This document shows, piece by piece, positions 31,878 through 46,308 of a DNA stretch of 64,000 bases; positions within the stretch are counted from its first letter, which is position 1, and the number at the start of each line of letters is the position of its first letter. The translations under genes and the position numbers were made by a program. This DNA is from Rhizoctonia solani (lineage: Eukaryota; Basidiomycota; Agaricomycetes; Cantharellales; Ceratobasidiaceae). The DNA is taken from contig NC_057377.1 of NCBI RefSeq assembly GCF_016906535.1, forward strand, positions 1,116,001 to 1,180,000, in the 5' to 3' direction. Under the pieces are notes generated by a model. The model did not search any database. It was given only the letters and a program-made list of their open reading frames with translations, and was not told the DNA's origin.

Positions 31878-34800
31878 ATGTCGCTGCTGAAATGGCCATG
31901 GCTCAACACCCAGCCCACCCCTGCCGCGCCCAGGCCGATACCACCGCCTCCAGAGACCCGGCCGGCGACACCACCACCCGATAACCCGGGGCTTGCCACT
32001 GCACGATGGGACCACAAGCGCTTTGGGATGGAGAATGTGAGTCTTGTTCGTATCTTATCGACCATGTTGAGCTGACGCTGTCTTAGTTTGGCAATACTTG
32101 GTGTGTATACGCACGCCTGTCGACTACACTTACTCATATTATTCGTCATATTTCAGCTATGCCAACTCCGTATTACAGGCACTCTATTTTTGTGATCCAT
32201 TCCGGCAGCTCGTCTGCGATGCACCTGACCGCTCGTATCCCAGCACTCCAGAGGCGATTGCTGCTGCACAGGCCGCTGTCGCACAGCTTCAACCGCCAGC
32301 AACTCCCAAGCCCAAACCTGCTCACGTCAGACGCCCTTCGGCAGCCGACATGACCACTCCTGCCCACGCCGGATTCGCTGTTGGCCCCGGCGGTCTTGTC
32401 GCCAGCGCCTTCATGGCTCCCCCAGCCGCCGTCCCTCATAAGACAACTAGCGCCCCCACCCCGGCGCCAATAGTCAATGTTGGCCCGGTCATCCCACCAT
32501 TGCCGCCCTCGCTCTTCTCAGCTCTTCGTTCCCTCTTCATTCACATCGCTGCCAATCCTGCCGACAAGGGCACCGTATCCCCACGTGCTTTTGTAGAAAA
32601 ACTCAAAAAGGAGAATGAGCTCTTTAGGTCCGTACTCCGGTCTCGACTCGTATCGCCCTGCTGATCATCGGCTGCCCTTCCCTTAGGAGTAATATGCATC
32701 AGGATGCACATGAATTTCTTAATTATCTACTTAATTCCGTTGTAGAGGATCTCACTCACGAAATGAAGGCTGGCCCTCCCGAAGACCGTGAGTTTGACAG
32801 ATGTGTTGTGGCGGTCGTGCCTGACAGCAATAAAGTATCCGGATCCGTTGCCTCGACGTCATCCACCTCCAACTGTTCTCCTCACTTGACGCTTGTACAC
32901 GATCTGTTTGAAGGAACGCTCACAAGCGAGACGCGCTGCCTCACATGCGAAACGGTAAGTAAGCCCGATCATACCTCCTAACCGGCCCGATGGCCAAGAC
33001 CAAAAATACACTTCTTATTCTACCGTGCACCCTCCCACGACTTTAACAAATAAACTTTACCCGACGCAGGCGCTGACGAACTATTCTGGCATAGGTCTCG
33101 TCTCGTGATGAATCATTTTTGGATCTTTCCATTGATATTGAGCGCAACTCGAGCGTCACGGCTTGCCTGAGGCAGTTTAGCGCGAGTGAAATGTTGTGCC
33201 GTGGAGACAAGTTCTTTTGCGATTCGTGTTGTGGATTACAGGAAGCAGAGAAGCGGTACGCCTCATTCGTCATACCCACCTGCCGGTGTGGTAACTTGAC
33301 CAGCCTATTGACTAAATTATCCTATCGGCCGGCAGGATGAAAATCAAAAAGTTACCCAACGTCCTGGCATTGCATCTCAAGAGGTTCAAATATCAGGAGG
33401 ATGTCCAGCGCTATATCAAGTTGTCTTATCGGGTCGCATTTCCCTTTGAATTACGATTGTTTAATACTGTAGATGATGCGGAAGACCCAGATAGGCTGTA
33501 CGAGCTCTTCGCGATCATCGTACACGTTGGAAGGTACTGTGCCTTATTCTCACGCGAGAGTTGATCTGCTGACTTGGTCTTCCTGACCTGAAATCCATTT
33601 CCTCATCGGTTTATCGGATGTAGCGGCCCACACCACGGACATTACATCACCCTTGCCAAGCAGCGCGGTCAATGGTTTGCATTCGACGACGATGTAGTGG
33701 AGCCTGTACAAGAAAGCGCCATCCCAAAGTATTTCGGAGATTCGCCTGCCGGATCAGGATATGTGCTATTCTACCAGGCGGTGAACACGGATTTACAAGC
33801 ACTCGGGGTTAAGAAGTCTCAAGTGCCGAGTGTGCCCTCAGAGCCGATTATACCCCCTGTCGTAGTCGAAGCACCGACATCGCCTGTATCGGCCGTCCCG
33901 GTTCAGGCGCTAGAGGAAGTAGTGGCCAAGGTATCCCCTGATGTGAGCGAGTCCGGGACGATCGCAACGCCCTCACCCTCGACACCCACACTTTCGCATC
34001 CTTCGAGTTCGCCTGCGATGTCCAAACCCGACGGATTACCACCTAGTACAGCGCCCTCAAGTACAGTTGGAAGTGGGTTCGGGCGCCAGTCGACCAAGCC
34101 TTCGACCGGCAGCTCCGGCTCGGTGCAGCTTTTCGACCCGGTTTCGAGTGTTAATGGAAATACGTCTATAAATGGGCATGTGCAACATGAGAGCGTACAA
34201 AAGGTAGCGGAGCCGGCCACCAAGACCGGGTGGAGCAAAGGGAAGAGCACGAGTTGGTTCGGATGGCCAGGAAAGAAAAAAGACAAGGAGAAGGGTACGC
34301 CGGCTTCGTCACGCAAGGCTACCCTTGAGGATACAAGCCACCTTCCAATCATCGACATTAGGCGACCCAGTGCCCCCGCGTTGATGGAGTCCTTGTCAGG
34401 CCAGGTGCCCACCGTAAACGGTACGGGCGTCCTCCACGACGAACCCGATGAGACGCCCGGACTTGGCGTCGACTTTGGACGAACGGCCGAGCCGCCGCTC
34501 ACAGGCTCCATATCGGCCAGCTCGTCAGGCGACCATTTGCTCCATTCAGTTCCGGACCATCGACACCTAAGGACATCTCCACCTCGTGTGTCGCGCTCAG
34601 GCTCAGTATCTGCCACAACCAGCGGGTCGACTGGGTCAGGATTACACGTGCCGAGTTATAGTCCGTTACGGCCGAGCCCTAGTCCGTCAAGCTCAGCCTC
34701 GTCTGTTTCTACGCCGCTAAGGCATAATGCTTCGGCACCTAAGCTTGGCGTCCCACAGAGCATCACGCCGTTCCCATTGACCATGTCCCCCGTGAAAGAA

Positions 34801-35124
34801 CGCAAGCGTCCGTCTACAGCTTCATCAATTCCTCCAGGAGAACCGCCACTTACGATCGTCCCACCAGTCCCAGCCCTTTCTCCGCCCCCGGTCGTAACCT
34901 CACCTATTCGATCACATACCATTGGGCCCGTAGACACACTCCAAACAACCAAAGTCAAAACACCCAAACGAAAGATGTCCTTTTCGAACGCATTCAACTC
35001 GTTCGCGCGACGTGACAAATCCCTCGGTAAATTGGGTACTCATGACCGGCGGGCGAGCGTTATCGAAGGCGCAGAAGGACTGTCTCCATTGGTTGTACCT
35101 GCCACACCAACTAAACGAAAATAA
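31878..35124 (+). CDS. Ubiquitin carboxyl-terminal hydrolase, USP12/46 (Ubp9/13) class
   Basis: Seven exons (31878-32036, 32087-32100, 32157-32627, 32687-32954, 33095-33255, 33336-33533, 33624-35124), 923 residues. The cysteine box [14 protein letters not shown] is assembled from three exons, one of them 14 nt. Next are [14 protein letters not shown], the zinc-type CLTC...CDSC pair, HLKRFKYQ, and the histidine box HHGHYITL with WFAFDDDVV. The catalytic cysteine, histidine and aspartate are therefore present. A proline- and alanine-rich insert (about residues 85-165) splits the catalytic domain, and a disordered Ser/Pro-rich tail of more than 400 residues follows. The family removes ubiquitin from substrates, often with WD40 partners. 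Start set at MSLLKW, in frame with the box. Confidence 0.92.
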
Positions 35125-35466
35125 TATCTGCATTGCACTTGTACATTTTTGTTCTCTGTTCTTTATGCCGTTTGTATTGCTTTGATTTCATCCGATCTGA
35201 AACAGATTTTGTTGTCGGGTTATTTATGTATGTGCCTATGCAGTGTGCAATGTCGGGTACGATAATTCAAGAGGAATTCAAAACGATGAGACGTATTTGA
35301 ATCAAGTGTGTTGTGGGCCCGAAAAAATAGATGCGCTCAGCGCTTGGATATAAGAGATTATATGCTCTTGGTCATGTGACTGATTAACCCCGCGACGCGC
35401 GTCTGCCTTGCAAGCCTTCAGCTTATCCTACGCTACCGCACGCTATACCTCCGCCAGACACTCAAA

Positions 35467-36612
35467 ATGTTCTTGACACGCTCCGAATACGGTTCGTTCG
35501 TTTGGATTGCTGGGGTACGGCATAGCTCTGACAAGTACAAACACTTTCAGATCGCGGAGTCAATACATTCTCCCCAGAGGGTCGATTATTCCAAGGTGCG
35601 CAGTGAGCTTGATGTAGGTCCGCCTATGGTATAGGTATGGCGTTACTTACTAGCTGGGCTCTAGTCGAATATGCAATCGAGGCTATTAAAGTAGGTCTCT
35701 CCTTGTCTCATTTACAATACTGGAGTGTAATTTAATTGAACTTGTGTGTAGCTCGGTTCTACCACGGTCGGAATCAAGACTCCCGAAGGTGTCGTACTGG
35801 GCGTAGAGAAACGCGTCCAATCGTCCCTGCTTGAAGCGTCTTCTATCGAGAAGATTATGGAGATCGACACGCATTTGGGATGTGCTATGTCTGGTGCGTT
35901 TCCTATCCCTCGTTCAACAGAGCGTTGTATTGATATTCTTCATGTCTTCTAGGGTTGACCGCCGATGCACGAACAATGATTGACCACGCTCGATTGACGT
36001 CTCAAAACCACCGGTTCACATACGACGAACCGATCAAGGTTGAGTCTGTGACTCAAGCGGTGTGCGATTTGGCATTGAGGTTTGGTGAGAGTATGGATAA
36101 TGAGGATGCAATGATGGTGAGTTTATTTAATGACTTGTTACCTGAGAGTGAGATTAAACTTGAGATCGAGTCTCGACCATTTGGTGTCGCGCTATTGATC
36201 GCTGGTATTGATGAACTTGGACCTCAACTTTATCACACGGATCCATCCGGTACGTTTGTGAGATACGAGGCAAAGGCGATTGGGAGTGGGTCCGAAGCCG
36301 CACAGACCGAGTTGCAGGACAAATACCACAAGGTGAGCTATGATTCTGTTCCTTTAAATTTAAACTCAATGATATTGGACGTAGCAAATGACTCTTCTTG
36401 AGGCCCGTCACTTGACTCTGAAGATTCTGAAGCAAGTCATGGAGGAGAAGCTGGATCATCATAATGTCCAGATTGCTCAGGTATAATATCCTTCCCGAGT
36501 CCACAAGCATGACTAACTCGGTATGCAGGTTACTCGGGAGAATGGCTTTGAGATTATCCCCGACTCACAGCTTCAAGAAATCATCGAGGCGTTGGCAAGG
36601 GAAGCTTCATGA
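35467..36612 (+). CDS. PUP2: 20S proteasome subunit alpha-5
   Basis: Eight exons (35467-35491, 35551-35595, 35665-35690, 35752-35893, 35953-36116, 36171-36332, 36385-36480, 36529-36612), 247 residues, the usual length. The N-terminal proteasome alpha signature [39 protein letters not shown] region is spread over the first four exons; later motifs are [14 protein letters not shown] and [13 protein letters not shown]. Alpha subunits form the outer rings that gate the core particle. The intron at 36117-36170 is 54 nt and has no stop, so its retention would add 18 residues. Converges with the RidA gene. Confidence 0.95.
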
Positions 36613-36696
36613 ACTTTATTTTGTATTGCATGTATTTGGAAAATGAAAATCTTTCAAATCTACCCTTGATACCAGGCAGCGTATTCATGCATCAGC

Positions 36697-37344
36697 CTAA
36701 TTGGCTAGTGCAACACATTCGATTTCAACGAGCACATCCTTGGGAAGGCGAGCAACCTCAACGGCAGACCTAGCGGGCTTATGAGAACCGAAGAACTCGG
36801 CATATACTTGGTTCATAGCGACGAAATCGTTCATATCCTTTAAAAAGACCTGTAAACGGAAGTCATTAGTACGCATGAAAATGAAAGTGAATTAAATACA
36901 TACAGTGGTCTTGACAATCTTGTTTAAGTCGCTGCCACTGGCTGTGACAACAGCTTTCAAGTTGGCGAGGGCTTGGGCCTAAGATTATACTTAATGTTGT
37001 ATTGTGCTACGGACTGCGCATGCATCATCATACCGTTTGCTGTTCAATTCCGCCTTCGACGACTTGCATGGTGGAGGGCACCAAAGGGATACATCCTGAT
37101 GCAAAGACGAAGCCGCCGGCTTTGATGGCCTGAGAGTAGGGACCGATGGCCGATGGTGCGTCTGTTGACGTCTCATGAGGTGAGTAGATTCAATGCGCTT
37201 GGATGTCCCCTGACCTTGGGTAGATACAACAGAAAGGGAGTTGGAAGACATGGCTAATCTGAGAGTAGGTACTACAATCGGGGGTCGTGCAAGACGTCGA
37301 GTGAGAGTGAAAAGTGAAGGTCGACCGAAAGCACGTAAAGTCAT
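36697..37344 (-). CDS. RidA/YjgF family enamine/imine deaminase, probably mitochondrial
   Basis: Four exons (37344-37215, 37161-37034, 36978-36904, 36849-36697), 161 residues. The first 40 or so residues ([21 protein letters not shown]...) are rich in Arg, Ser and Leu and lack acids, typical of a mitochondrial presequence; a second methionine (MSSNS) could start a cytosolic form. The core has [40 protein letters not shown] and the conserved [21 protein letters not shown] end with the catalytic arginine. RidA proteins hydrolyse reactive 2-aminoacrylate-type imines made by PLP enzymes; the yeast mitochondrial relative is Mmf1. Divergent from ASK1, 185 bp between starts. Confidence 0.93.
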
Positions 37345-37529
37345 TTCAAGTCTCGGAATCTTGCTCAAGTGATTAGACCTAGATCCGAAAAGCGCGCGCT
37401 TCACACTTGCGAGCGGGAATTGGAAATGATAGAGCTATTGGATCCCTGCCTCCATATCTAACCATAGTAGGCTGAGCTATTTACCAATGGGAAACTGGTA
37501 TTGATTTTACGGTTGAAAGTCTAGGAAAT

Positions 37530-39439
37530 ATGCCTGAGGACGGGCTTGACGCGTCGTGGCAACCCACTCCTGATCCAAGGGACATTGTTATACCTGGTGT
37601 TGATCCAGATTTGCCCATAACGGTTCAGACAGAGCAGATAGATCAACTTATTACTCTCAAACTGCAGGTAAGCTCCCTTCATATATCTATTCTCCGCAGT
37701 CGTTTCTTATATTTTCGATCAAGAATATAGATAAAAACTTTGCGAAATGTCATCAAATCATAACGACTAAAGTCCTTCCTTCTCTAAAGAAGTACTCTGC
37801 TGGGAGCCAACCGACTAGAGACGCGGCCAAGGTGGGACTTCGACCTCATTCTCGTCTGTTACACTCCCTGAACTTGCATTAGTTTTGGCGTGGCTTCTTC
37901 GAAGCAGCAGCCCAAATTCGCGTATCCGTCGAGGAAGAAGGGGTGTCAACCCTTGGCGAACGCACGCCAAACGAGGCTTCAAATGATGCGAATAAGACCC
38001 CCCAGCCAGGACAAGTATATCACGATGATACTACCGATGGCAGCGATATCACCTTCCGACGCGGAGCTGTCTCTTCTACTCCGCAAGTCCAAAAGTTCTC
38101 GCACGTGGCGGACAGTGTCGATCGCTCAGTCGATACCAACGGCTCTTGGGCCCGCTCAGTAGAATCTCCGTTTGAGCGATTCGACCGTCAATTGAAGGAT
38201 TTGGCCTTTGACGATGACCAGGATACTCAAAGTTCTGTTCAACCCGAGCCTGCGCCTACCACAGGGACGTCTCGCGGCGGAAAGCCTCTCCCTATTCCCC
38301 GGTTCGAAAGTGAAGATTCCAGCATTTCGTTACCCAGTGCAAGCTCACACCAGCCTTCGACAAGTTCATCTAGCATTATGTTCACCATCCCCGATCCAAC
38401 CCCTCAGCCGGCTCGCACAGCATCCTCACCAAATAAAGGAAAGGGAAAAAGGAAGTCTCTTGGTCGCGACTTGAGGCACGAAGTTCTCAAATCCAATCTC
38501 ATGAACACCGCGAAACCTGGTTCGCGCTGGAACGGAATCACCGACATTCGTAGCAACGCATCGAGTTCGGAACCCACTGTTTCAACTCTTCCGGACGAGA
38601 GCTTTGAAGAAGAAACTGTACGAAAACCTCACATTCCTCTTCAGCCTTATTCACCCTCTCGGAATCGCGAGACACTTCAGCGTACTCCCTCAAAGCAAGC
38701 GGCTGCTATGCTGGTTCGTAATGCACTTTCCAGGGCGGGAGGTTCGGACCGAAGTATTACTTCGGGCGATACTTCTGTGATTTCCAGCGTCGCTCCTAGT
38801 ACTTCGTCTAGTACGCGAAATTACGGGGTCGCTCAGTCTTCTAACAGCAGCGCGTCAACCTTAGCATCAAAACCAAACCCAATCCGTGGGCTATTCGGGC
38901 TCTCCCCCGAAGATCTCAAGGGATCAAGTCTGCTTGGTGGGTCGAAACAGCAGCAGCCGGAGAGTCAACCGGAAAGATTCACTGGGCCACCCAAGCGCAT
39001 TTATGCAGAAGAATCGCCCCTCAAATGGCAAGATGATTCTGGGCTGGTTTCGGCCGCTTCATATCACATCCCCCGCCACATCGACACCGGCGAGGACGAA
39101 TCTTTTGATCGCTCTCGTTCTACAGACTCTTCTTTTGATAACGATGAGACTGAGTACGGTGCCGGATACAATCATCCTCGTTGGGCCGACGACGGGGACC
39201 AGGATTTATCAGGCAGACATGGTTCCGAAGAGGATGATGAAACAATATTTGGAGCACGGGAAATCGGTTCGGCGGCATCTCAAGCTCGAACCAACGTGGC
39301 TGCTATGGGGGCTAGGTCTTCCCATATGTTTGCACTACCCGACGTAACCGCAACATACTATGGAGGCCGGTTGGAGGATGCGGCGGGGGACGAAAGCCCT
39401 ACACCATGGGCGCGTTCTGCGGCGGGCCGTGGACGATGA
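37530..39439 (+). CDS. ASK1: DASH complex subunit Ask1
   Basis: Three exons (37530-37667, 37724-37831, 37883-39439), 600 residues. The conserved Ask1 head (WQPTPDPRDIVIPG, then NIDKNFAKCHQIITTKVLPSLKKY and FWRGFFEAAAQI) fills about the first 100 residues. The remainder is a disordered, Ser- and Asp-rich tail with many SP/TP sites, plausible Cdk targets. The DASH/Dam1 complex couples kinetochores to microtubules in fungi. The tail is longer than in yeast Ask1. Reads away from the RidA gene. Confidence 0.9.
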
Positions 39440-40107
39440 TGTCAGTGTACCACCTTTAATCTGCTATTTTGGTGTATCGATAGGCATGTCAAGTCTAATC
39501 AATCATTATACCAATCCGACTCGAAATATTCTTAATTTTTCGGGTATCCCACAGTTTCCCCATTTGTATTTGTACCGCGAGCCGCATCGGGGTGGTTGTT
39601 CCGCATGGAAAGGACCGGGTCCCCTTCCTGTATATGTATCCCCTCGTCATGATATGTCAGCCCGGGGTAGAAGCCGCCGAACGGTAATACCGACTGGAAT
39701 AGACGGCTGTAAACGGGAATTTAATTCCAGTCGTAATTTGACTTTGTGTATGGCTCTCCAAACCTACAATCACTGTGGCATTATACCTAGACAATATATG
39801 CGTAGTGTATCGCACCGAGATCGATAGCTGCTCAATATAATTTATTGTACAGCATGTTTAGAAGACACCCCAAGTTGACAGCTCGTTGCCCCATGTTCCG
39901 AGAGCCCGGCGCTTGTGATTAGCAAGATCGTCATATCGAGGCATCGATTCAGCCCGTGCCAAAACAAGAACTACGACCGCCAACTTTTTCGCGAGTTGCG
40001 ACCTGCCGACACTCCCGAATTCCAGTTTCCTCAGAGTATATTAGCCGACCTACTTGTCCGAGATCTGTTTCTGCAAACCTTCCCCTCACCGTCTTGAAAT
40101 AATAATC
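39440..40107. other. Intergenic region between ASK1 and the epimerase gene
   Basis: About 670 bp; holds the ASK1 3' region and the epimerase promoter. No gene seen. Confidence 0.4.
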
Positions 40108-41697
<1,590 letters not shown>

Positions 41698-41943
41698 ACA
41701 AATGGATTAAAGTGAATGAACTTTGTAGCTATCTGAACCCCCTGTCATCTTTTGCCGGTATCTGTTTTCCATCTATAAGTTTTTTTTGACGCGTGCCGTA
41801 CATAGCTTCCTCTTTAGTGTATTCATCGAATAGATATGCCTTCATCTCAATAAAGGAAAATAAAATATGACCCTATCCCTGATGAATGATATGCCAAATA
41901 CTACATTAGGCTAGTATATCCTCTTGTACAGTGACGTGCTGCT

Positions 41944-43069
41944 TCAAGATGATGGACCAGAAACACTCTCGATTTCCTCCAGGCGCGCAATTTGTCTGAT
42001 AAGGCGCGGCAGTTCAGTGATTGGGGAGTTATGACTCAGAAAGGGAGATTTACCTATCTCGAACAGCTTCCTGCCATCTCATCCATTTACTAATTTCATG
42101 AACCCCGAACCCGAATATTTTTGGTCGATAACGCTCTGCTTTGAGAGCTGCTGCAGCAGTACTTTGCTCCACAACACCAACCCCCGAGGGAACACCCTTA
42201 TCATCTTCTCCTTCACGACGTCGGCCGTCACGATTTTCCTTGGATGGAATCATGTGTGGGTAGCCCATGAGTAGCATATGGGGGAAAGTGGTTCCAAAAT
42301 ATGCGCCATCGATGCTGCCGTGTCGTGAAGACTTGGGAGAGTAGAGGTCCTCGCATCGTGGACAGTAAAGCTTTACAGCCTTCTCATAGGGGACATCAGT
42401 TAGTCCGCATGGCAGGAGTGGTTGGGATTGGCACATGACACGAGGACAGCGACCAAAATCGGCCTTTTTGTACTTTTCGAGCTAGAGCAGGGTAAATCGA
42501 GTCAGTCAAATGCCACTGTTACGGAAACGATTGGGGGGTGGGGAGGAGAGGAGCTTTTTCTCCTGTTTCTTAAAAAGTTACCATTTTCGAGAGTCCGCGC
42601 GAGGTGACGATCCATCTTGCATGGATAAGGCCATATAAGAGTCGGGCTGATACCTCGACCGACTGCCGCAGTTCCTCGTCAATGTCGTCATCTGTAAAGC
42701 GACCTGCGTGAGATCCTCCGACGTGAGCTCTGTATAGCACATACCAAGGTTGTCCGTTACGAAATCGAGAGCTAATTGGTAGTTGGATACTTCCGAGTTC
42801 AACCCGGTGAGGTTGAATCGATCTAGAATGTAATCCTCTTCGACCTCGCAAAAGTATTCGTTCCCCTTGGATGACAGGAACCATGAGACCCACTGGTGGC
42901 GTTCAGTTGTAGATTAGGCCATTGTATTAAAGTAGTGGGAGGCGTACCGAGCTGTCAAACACGTCAGTAGGGGTGAATACTCGACCATGAAATAAGGCGG
43001 CTCACTTGGAGTAATCCGAGTCAGAACCTGTTGATACATCTTCCACTGTGTTTTCGACTAGCTCAATAG
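41944..43069 (-). CDS. CKB: Casein kinase 2 regulatory subunit beta (5' end unresolved)
   Basis: Exons 43069-43006, 42951-42948 (4 nt), 42892-42745, 42703-42582, 42481-42054 and 41995-41944. They encode [39 protein letters not shown], the helical domain, and the zinc finger CPRV...C...YCPRCEDLY, then [14 protein letters not shown] and the tail [13 protein letters not shown]2 beta is an obligate dimer that bridges catalytic alpha subunits. A glycine- and charge-rich insert (about 40 residues) lies before the C-terminal helix. The coding start should lie in one more short exon between 43070 and about 43270; I found no convincing ATG. Divergent from VPS33. Confidence 0.9.
42948..42951 (-). other. 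4-nt microexon of the CK2 beta gene
   Basis: CTCG on the minus strand, flanked by acceptor CAG and donor GTACGC, with introns of 54 and 55 nt. It completes AAC TCG between DYS and WVSWF and is the only way I found to keep frame into the conserved [11 protein letters not shown] block. Confidence 0.8.
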
Positions 43070-43272
43070 CTGGAAATAATTCAAGGTGGCTTTTGTGCTC
43101 ACTAATGATATAGTGCTTAAGGATAAAAGGTGCTGTGATTTGTAACGTCTAGAATTAAGGATGTCTACTAGTGATGGCTAGGTGGAAGGGGGCCAACATC
43201 AAGTAATCTCCGGCGCCTAAATCACTCTCATTCCGCCACCGCCTCCTCGCTCGTTGCTGAACGATTGACTTG

Positions 43273-45951
43273 ATGTCTACTGCTGTTGCACCCATACAAC
43301 GCTCTAATCCTTCTGCCCACTCCCAATCTCACTCCCACTCGCATACTGCGCCGGCCTCATCTGCCAGTGATGACGCACGGACCTACAAGCACGAACTGGA
43401 CGATGTGCCGGCGGTAGATGTCGGCGTTCTAAAGGAGCTTGCTCGAAAAGGGCTTATAGACGCTCTCAACTCTGTGAGTATAGTTTAATTGCCCTATTTG
43501 TACTCAATTAACCAAGTACCAAGGTTTCTGGCGCGAAAACGCTGGTGCTAGACCCGACGCTCGCAGGTCCGTTGGGTCTGGTCGCCGAAGTGTCGATTAT
43601 GAAGGTGGGCTTAATAATCAATACTTTATTTAGACTTTATTTAACTTTACCGACATCACAGCAACACGGAGTTGACAAGATGTTTTGGCTTGAACACGGC
43701 CCGCTCAATTCCAATAATACCAATATAGTGTATCTTTGTCGCCCACAAGCCAAGTGGATGAAGATAGTTGCGGGTATGTCACTCGAATGCTCTGTCCAAT
43801 CAAGCATCCAAACCATCTCATCTAGAACAGATTAAACAACACACAACGGAAAGCCTTCAGCATAATTATACTTTGATGCTTGTGCCTCGACGAACGGTCT
43901 TGTGTGATAAGATATTGGAGGAAGAGGGTGTATTTGGCGAGGTTTGTGCTAGCTGCTATGAATCAATGGGTCCAACACTACACGATGCTCACCCTTAACG
44001 CTACAGGTAACTATTAGCGAGTTTCCGCTAGAGTTCATCCCACTTGAAGATGATCTCATCAGTTTGGAATGGGATAATACGTTCAAAGAGATTTATCTTG
44101 TGAGTGATTGACCCAAATGTCGCATTTTCGATTCACATGACTGAACATAAGCCAGGATGGAGACGAAAGCTCCATCTACTATGCCGCTCAAGCTTTATCG
44201 ACTATGCAGCGGGCATACGGCAAGTTCCCTCGTGTGATTGGCAAAGGAGATGGCGCTAAGGTTTGCATGCCTACTGTGGTATCGGAAAGGAACCTCACTT
44301 ATTATTTTCATGTAGAAATTACAGTCTCTCATGGCGCGTCTTACAGCATACCCTCGAGTGGGGTCAGGAGCCGCACCTGTCCCTGACATTTCCAAACAAT
44401 TTGATAGTCTTATTATTATTGATAGATCGACGGACTTGATTACCCCATTCCTCACACAGTTGACATACGAAGGTCTCCTGGACGAATATTTCGGGATCAA
44501 GAATTGTAAGTCCGTCAACAACGCTCTCGATATCCATGTTGATGCCGCTTAGCGTACATTGAGGTCAATGCCGATTTGCTAAGCTCAGGCCCTCAGACAA
44601 ACGCGGGAACCCCCTCGACCAGCGGAGCGTTTGGTGGGACAGCACAAACCAAAAAGAAGAAACATCACTTATCTGCCTCGACTGATGCGCTCTTGAGCAA
44701 GCTCCGAGATTCCAATTTTGCGATCGTCGGTAGTAAACTCAATGCAGAAGCGAGAAGACTGGAGGCTGCATACGATGTGAGAAAGATAGATTGATTTGTG
44801 CTTTTCGGAACCAAGCCAAACTTATCGTATACTACTAGGGACGCCATAAAGCGCAAACCGTTGCACAACTCAAAGAATTCGTGGGCAAGATTGGTGGCCT
44901 TCAAAATGAACACCAAGCCCTTCGACTTCGTGAGTTGGCTTTGTTTTGTTCTTTCGTCCGACTGAGCTCGTTCAAGATACCGGGCTCGCCGAAGCCATCA
45001 CCGCTCAAACACAAACGGATATATTCAATAAGTCGCTGGAAGTGCAACAAAGTAAGTTTGTTTCTTTTTATATGCTGGACTGTTTTTTCATGGACCCAAT
45101 AGACCTTCTATCCAGCTATGATGTCAACGCCCAATTGGGCACAATTGAGGATTTGATCTATCAAGAGGCTCCCCTACCAGTGGTTTTACGCCTCGTAGCA
45201 CTTGCATGTATTACTCAAGGAGGTCTCAAACAGAAGGTCTTGGAGAGCCTGAAACGCGAGATCCTTCAAGTGAGACCCCTCATGTTGCACAGTATGACTT
45301 CGTTCATCTGATCTATTTTAGGCATACGGCTATGATCTATTACCCCTGCTGCTCGCGCTTGAATCCCTGCAGTTACTAAACACCCCTCCAGCGAAACCTG
45401 CAGTCCCGTTCCCATATCCTTCCCTACGCAAATCACTCTATCTACTTACCGATTCTCCGGAAGAGAACCCAATAGATATGTCATACACCTACTCGGGATA
45501 CGCACCACTAAGCTGCCGCCTGGTCCAAGCAGTTGTCCAAAAAGGGACTCTTCTTAGCATTGGAACCAATACCGATACTGGGACACGACAAACACAGGCG
45601 CATCCAATAATTGGCTGGAAAGGGTTTGAAGACGTCATTAAATCCATCCCTGGCGAAACAGTCGATGTAATTCAAAGTCCTGGGGCATTGGCGAAAGATA
45701 GCACAAGCGGAACCACGACTATGGTATTCTTCCTCGGAGGCTGTACATTTACTGAGGTCGCAGCCTTGAGGTGGATGAGCAAGCAAATAAAAGGTTAGTA
45801 TCGTAACCACTTTTAGACCATAGGACACTGTTTTGAGCTCTACGTGATAGGTCGAAACTTTTTGATTGGAACTTCGGGTATGATTAATGGTTCAACACTA
45901 TTAGACGGCCTTGCCGCTACTGGGATTAAAGTCCCATCACTGGCTACGTGA
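43273..45951 (+). CDS. VPS33: Vps33, Sec1/Munc18-type subunit of HOPS/CORVET
   Basis: About a dozen exons; firm ones include 43273-43473, 43524-43604, 43662-43773, 43831-43941, 44007-44099, 44156-44260, 44316-44506, 44553-44776 and 44839-44929. Hallmarks are [33 protein letters not shown], the SM-family [31 protein letters not shown], and the C-terminal [21 protein letters not shown] with [18 protein letters not shown]. Vps33 templates SNARE assembly for fusion at vacuole and endosome. The N-terminus has a His/Ser-rich stretch (about residues 10-30). The junction near 44930-44965 is not settled. Ends LATstop. Confidence 0.92.
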
Positions 45952-46308
45952 CGGGTGTTATAATATACCTATGAGCGGCTCCGATTCCAGAAATATTTAT
46001 GGGTAGCCATGGTATATTGTTAATTACTTTTCGGTACAAATATTATGTTCTCTTCCAGAGCCAACTGAGACGGACAGGAGTCATACAACACATAACAGGA
46101 TCATGTCTACACCTCAACAATCAAATCACGCACCACATTTTTGCGTAGTTTTCATTTACAATAACTCCTGGATCGCACATAATGACTAATCATTAATCAA
46201 GTATTAGACACCCTAGCTCTGTGTACACCTATTTATAGAGATCTCTAGTGTCCTCTTACGCTCCGCCGACGTCGTCAATCACCGAAAATCTACTGAACCA
46301 ACAAACTT

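Noticed and set aside
36115..36170. Reading straight through the alpha-5 intron as coding
   Set aside because: The 18 extra residues interrupt [13 protein letters not shown], which is continuous in the family, and good splice sites are present.
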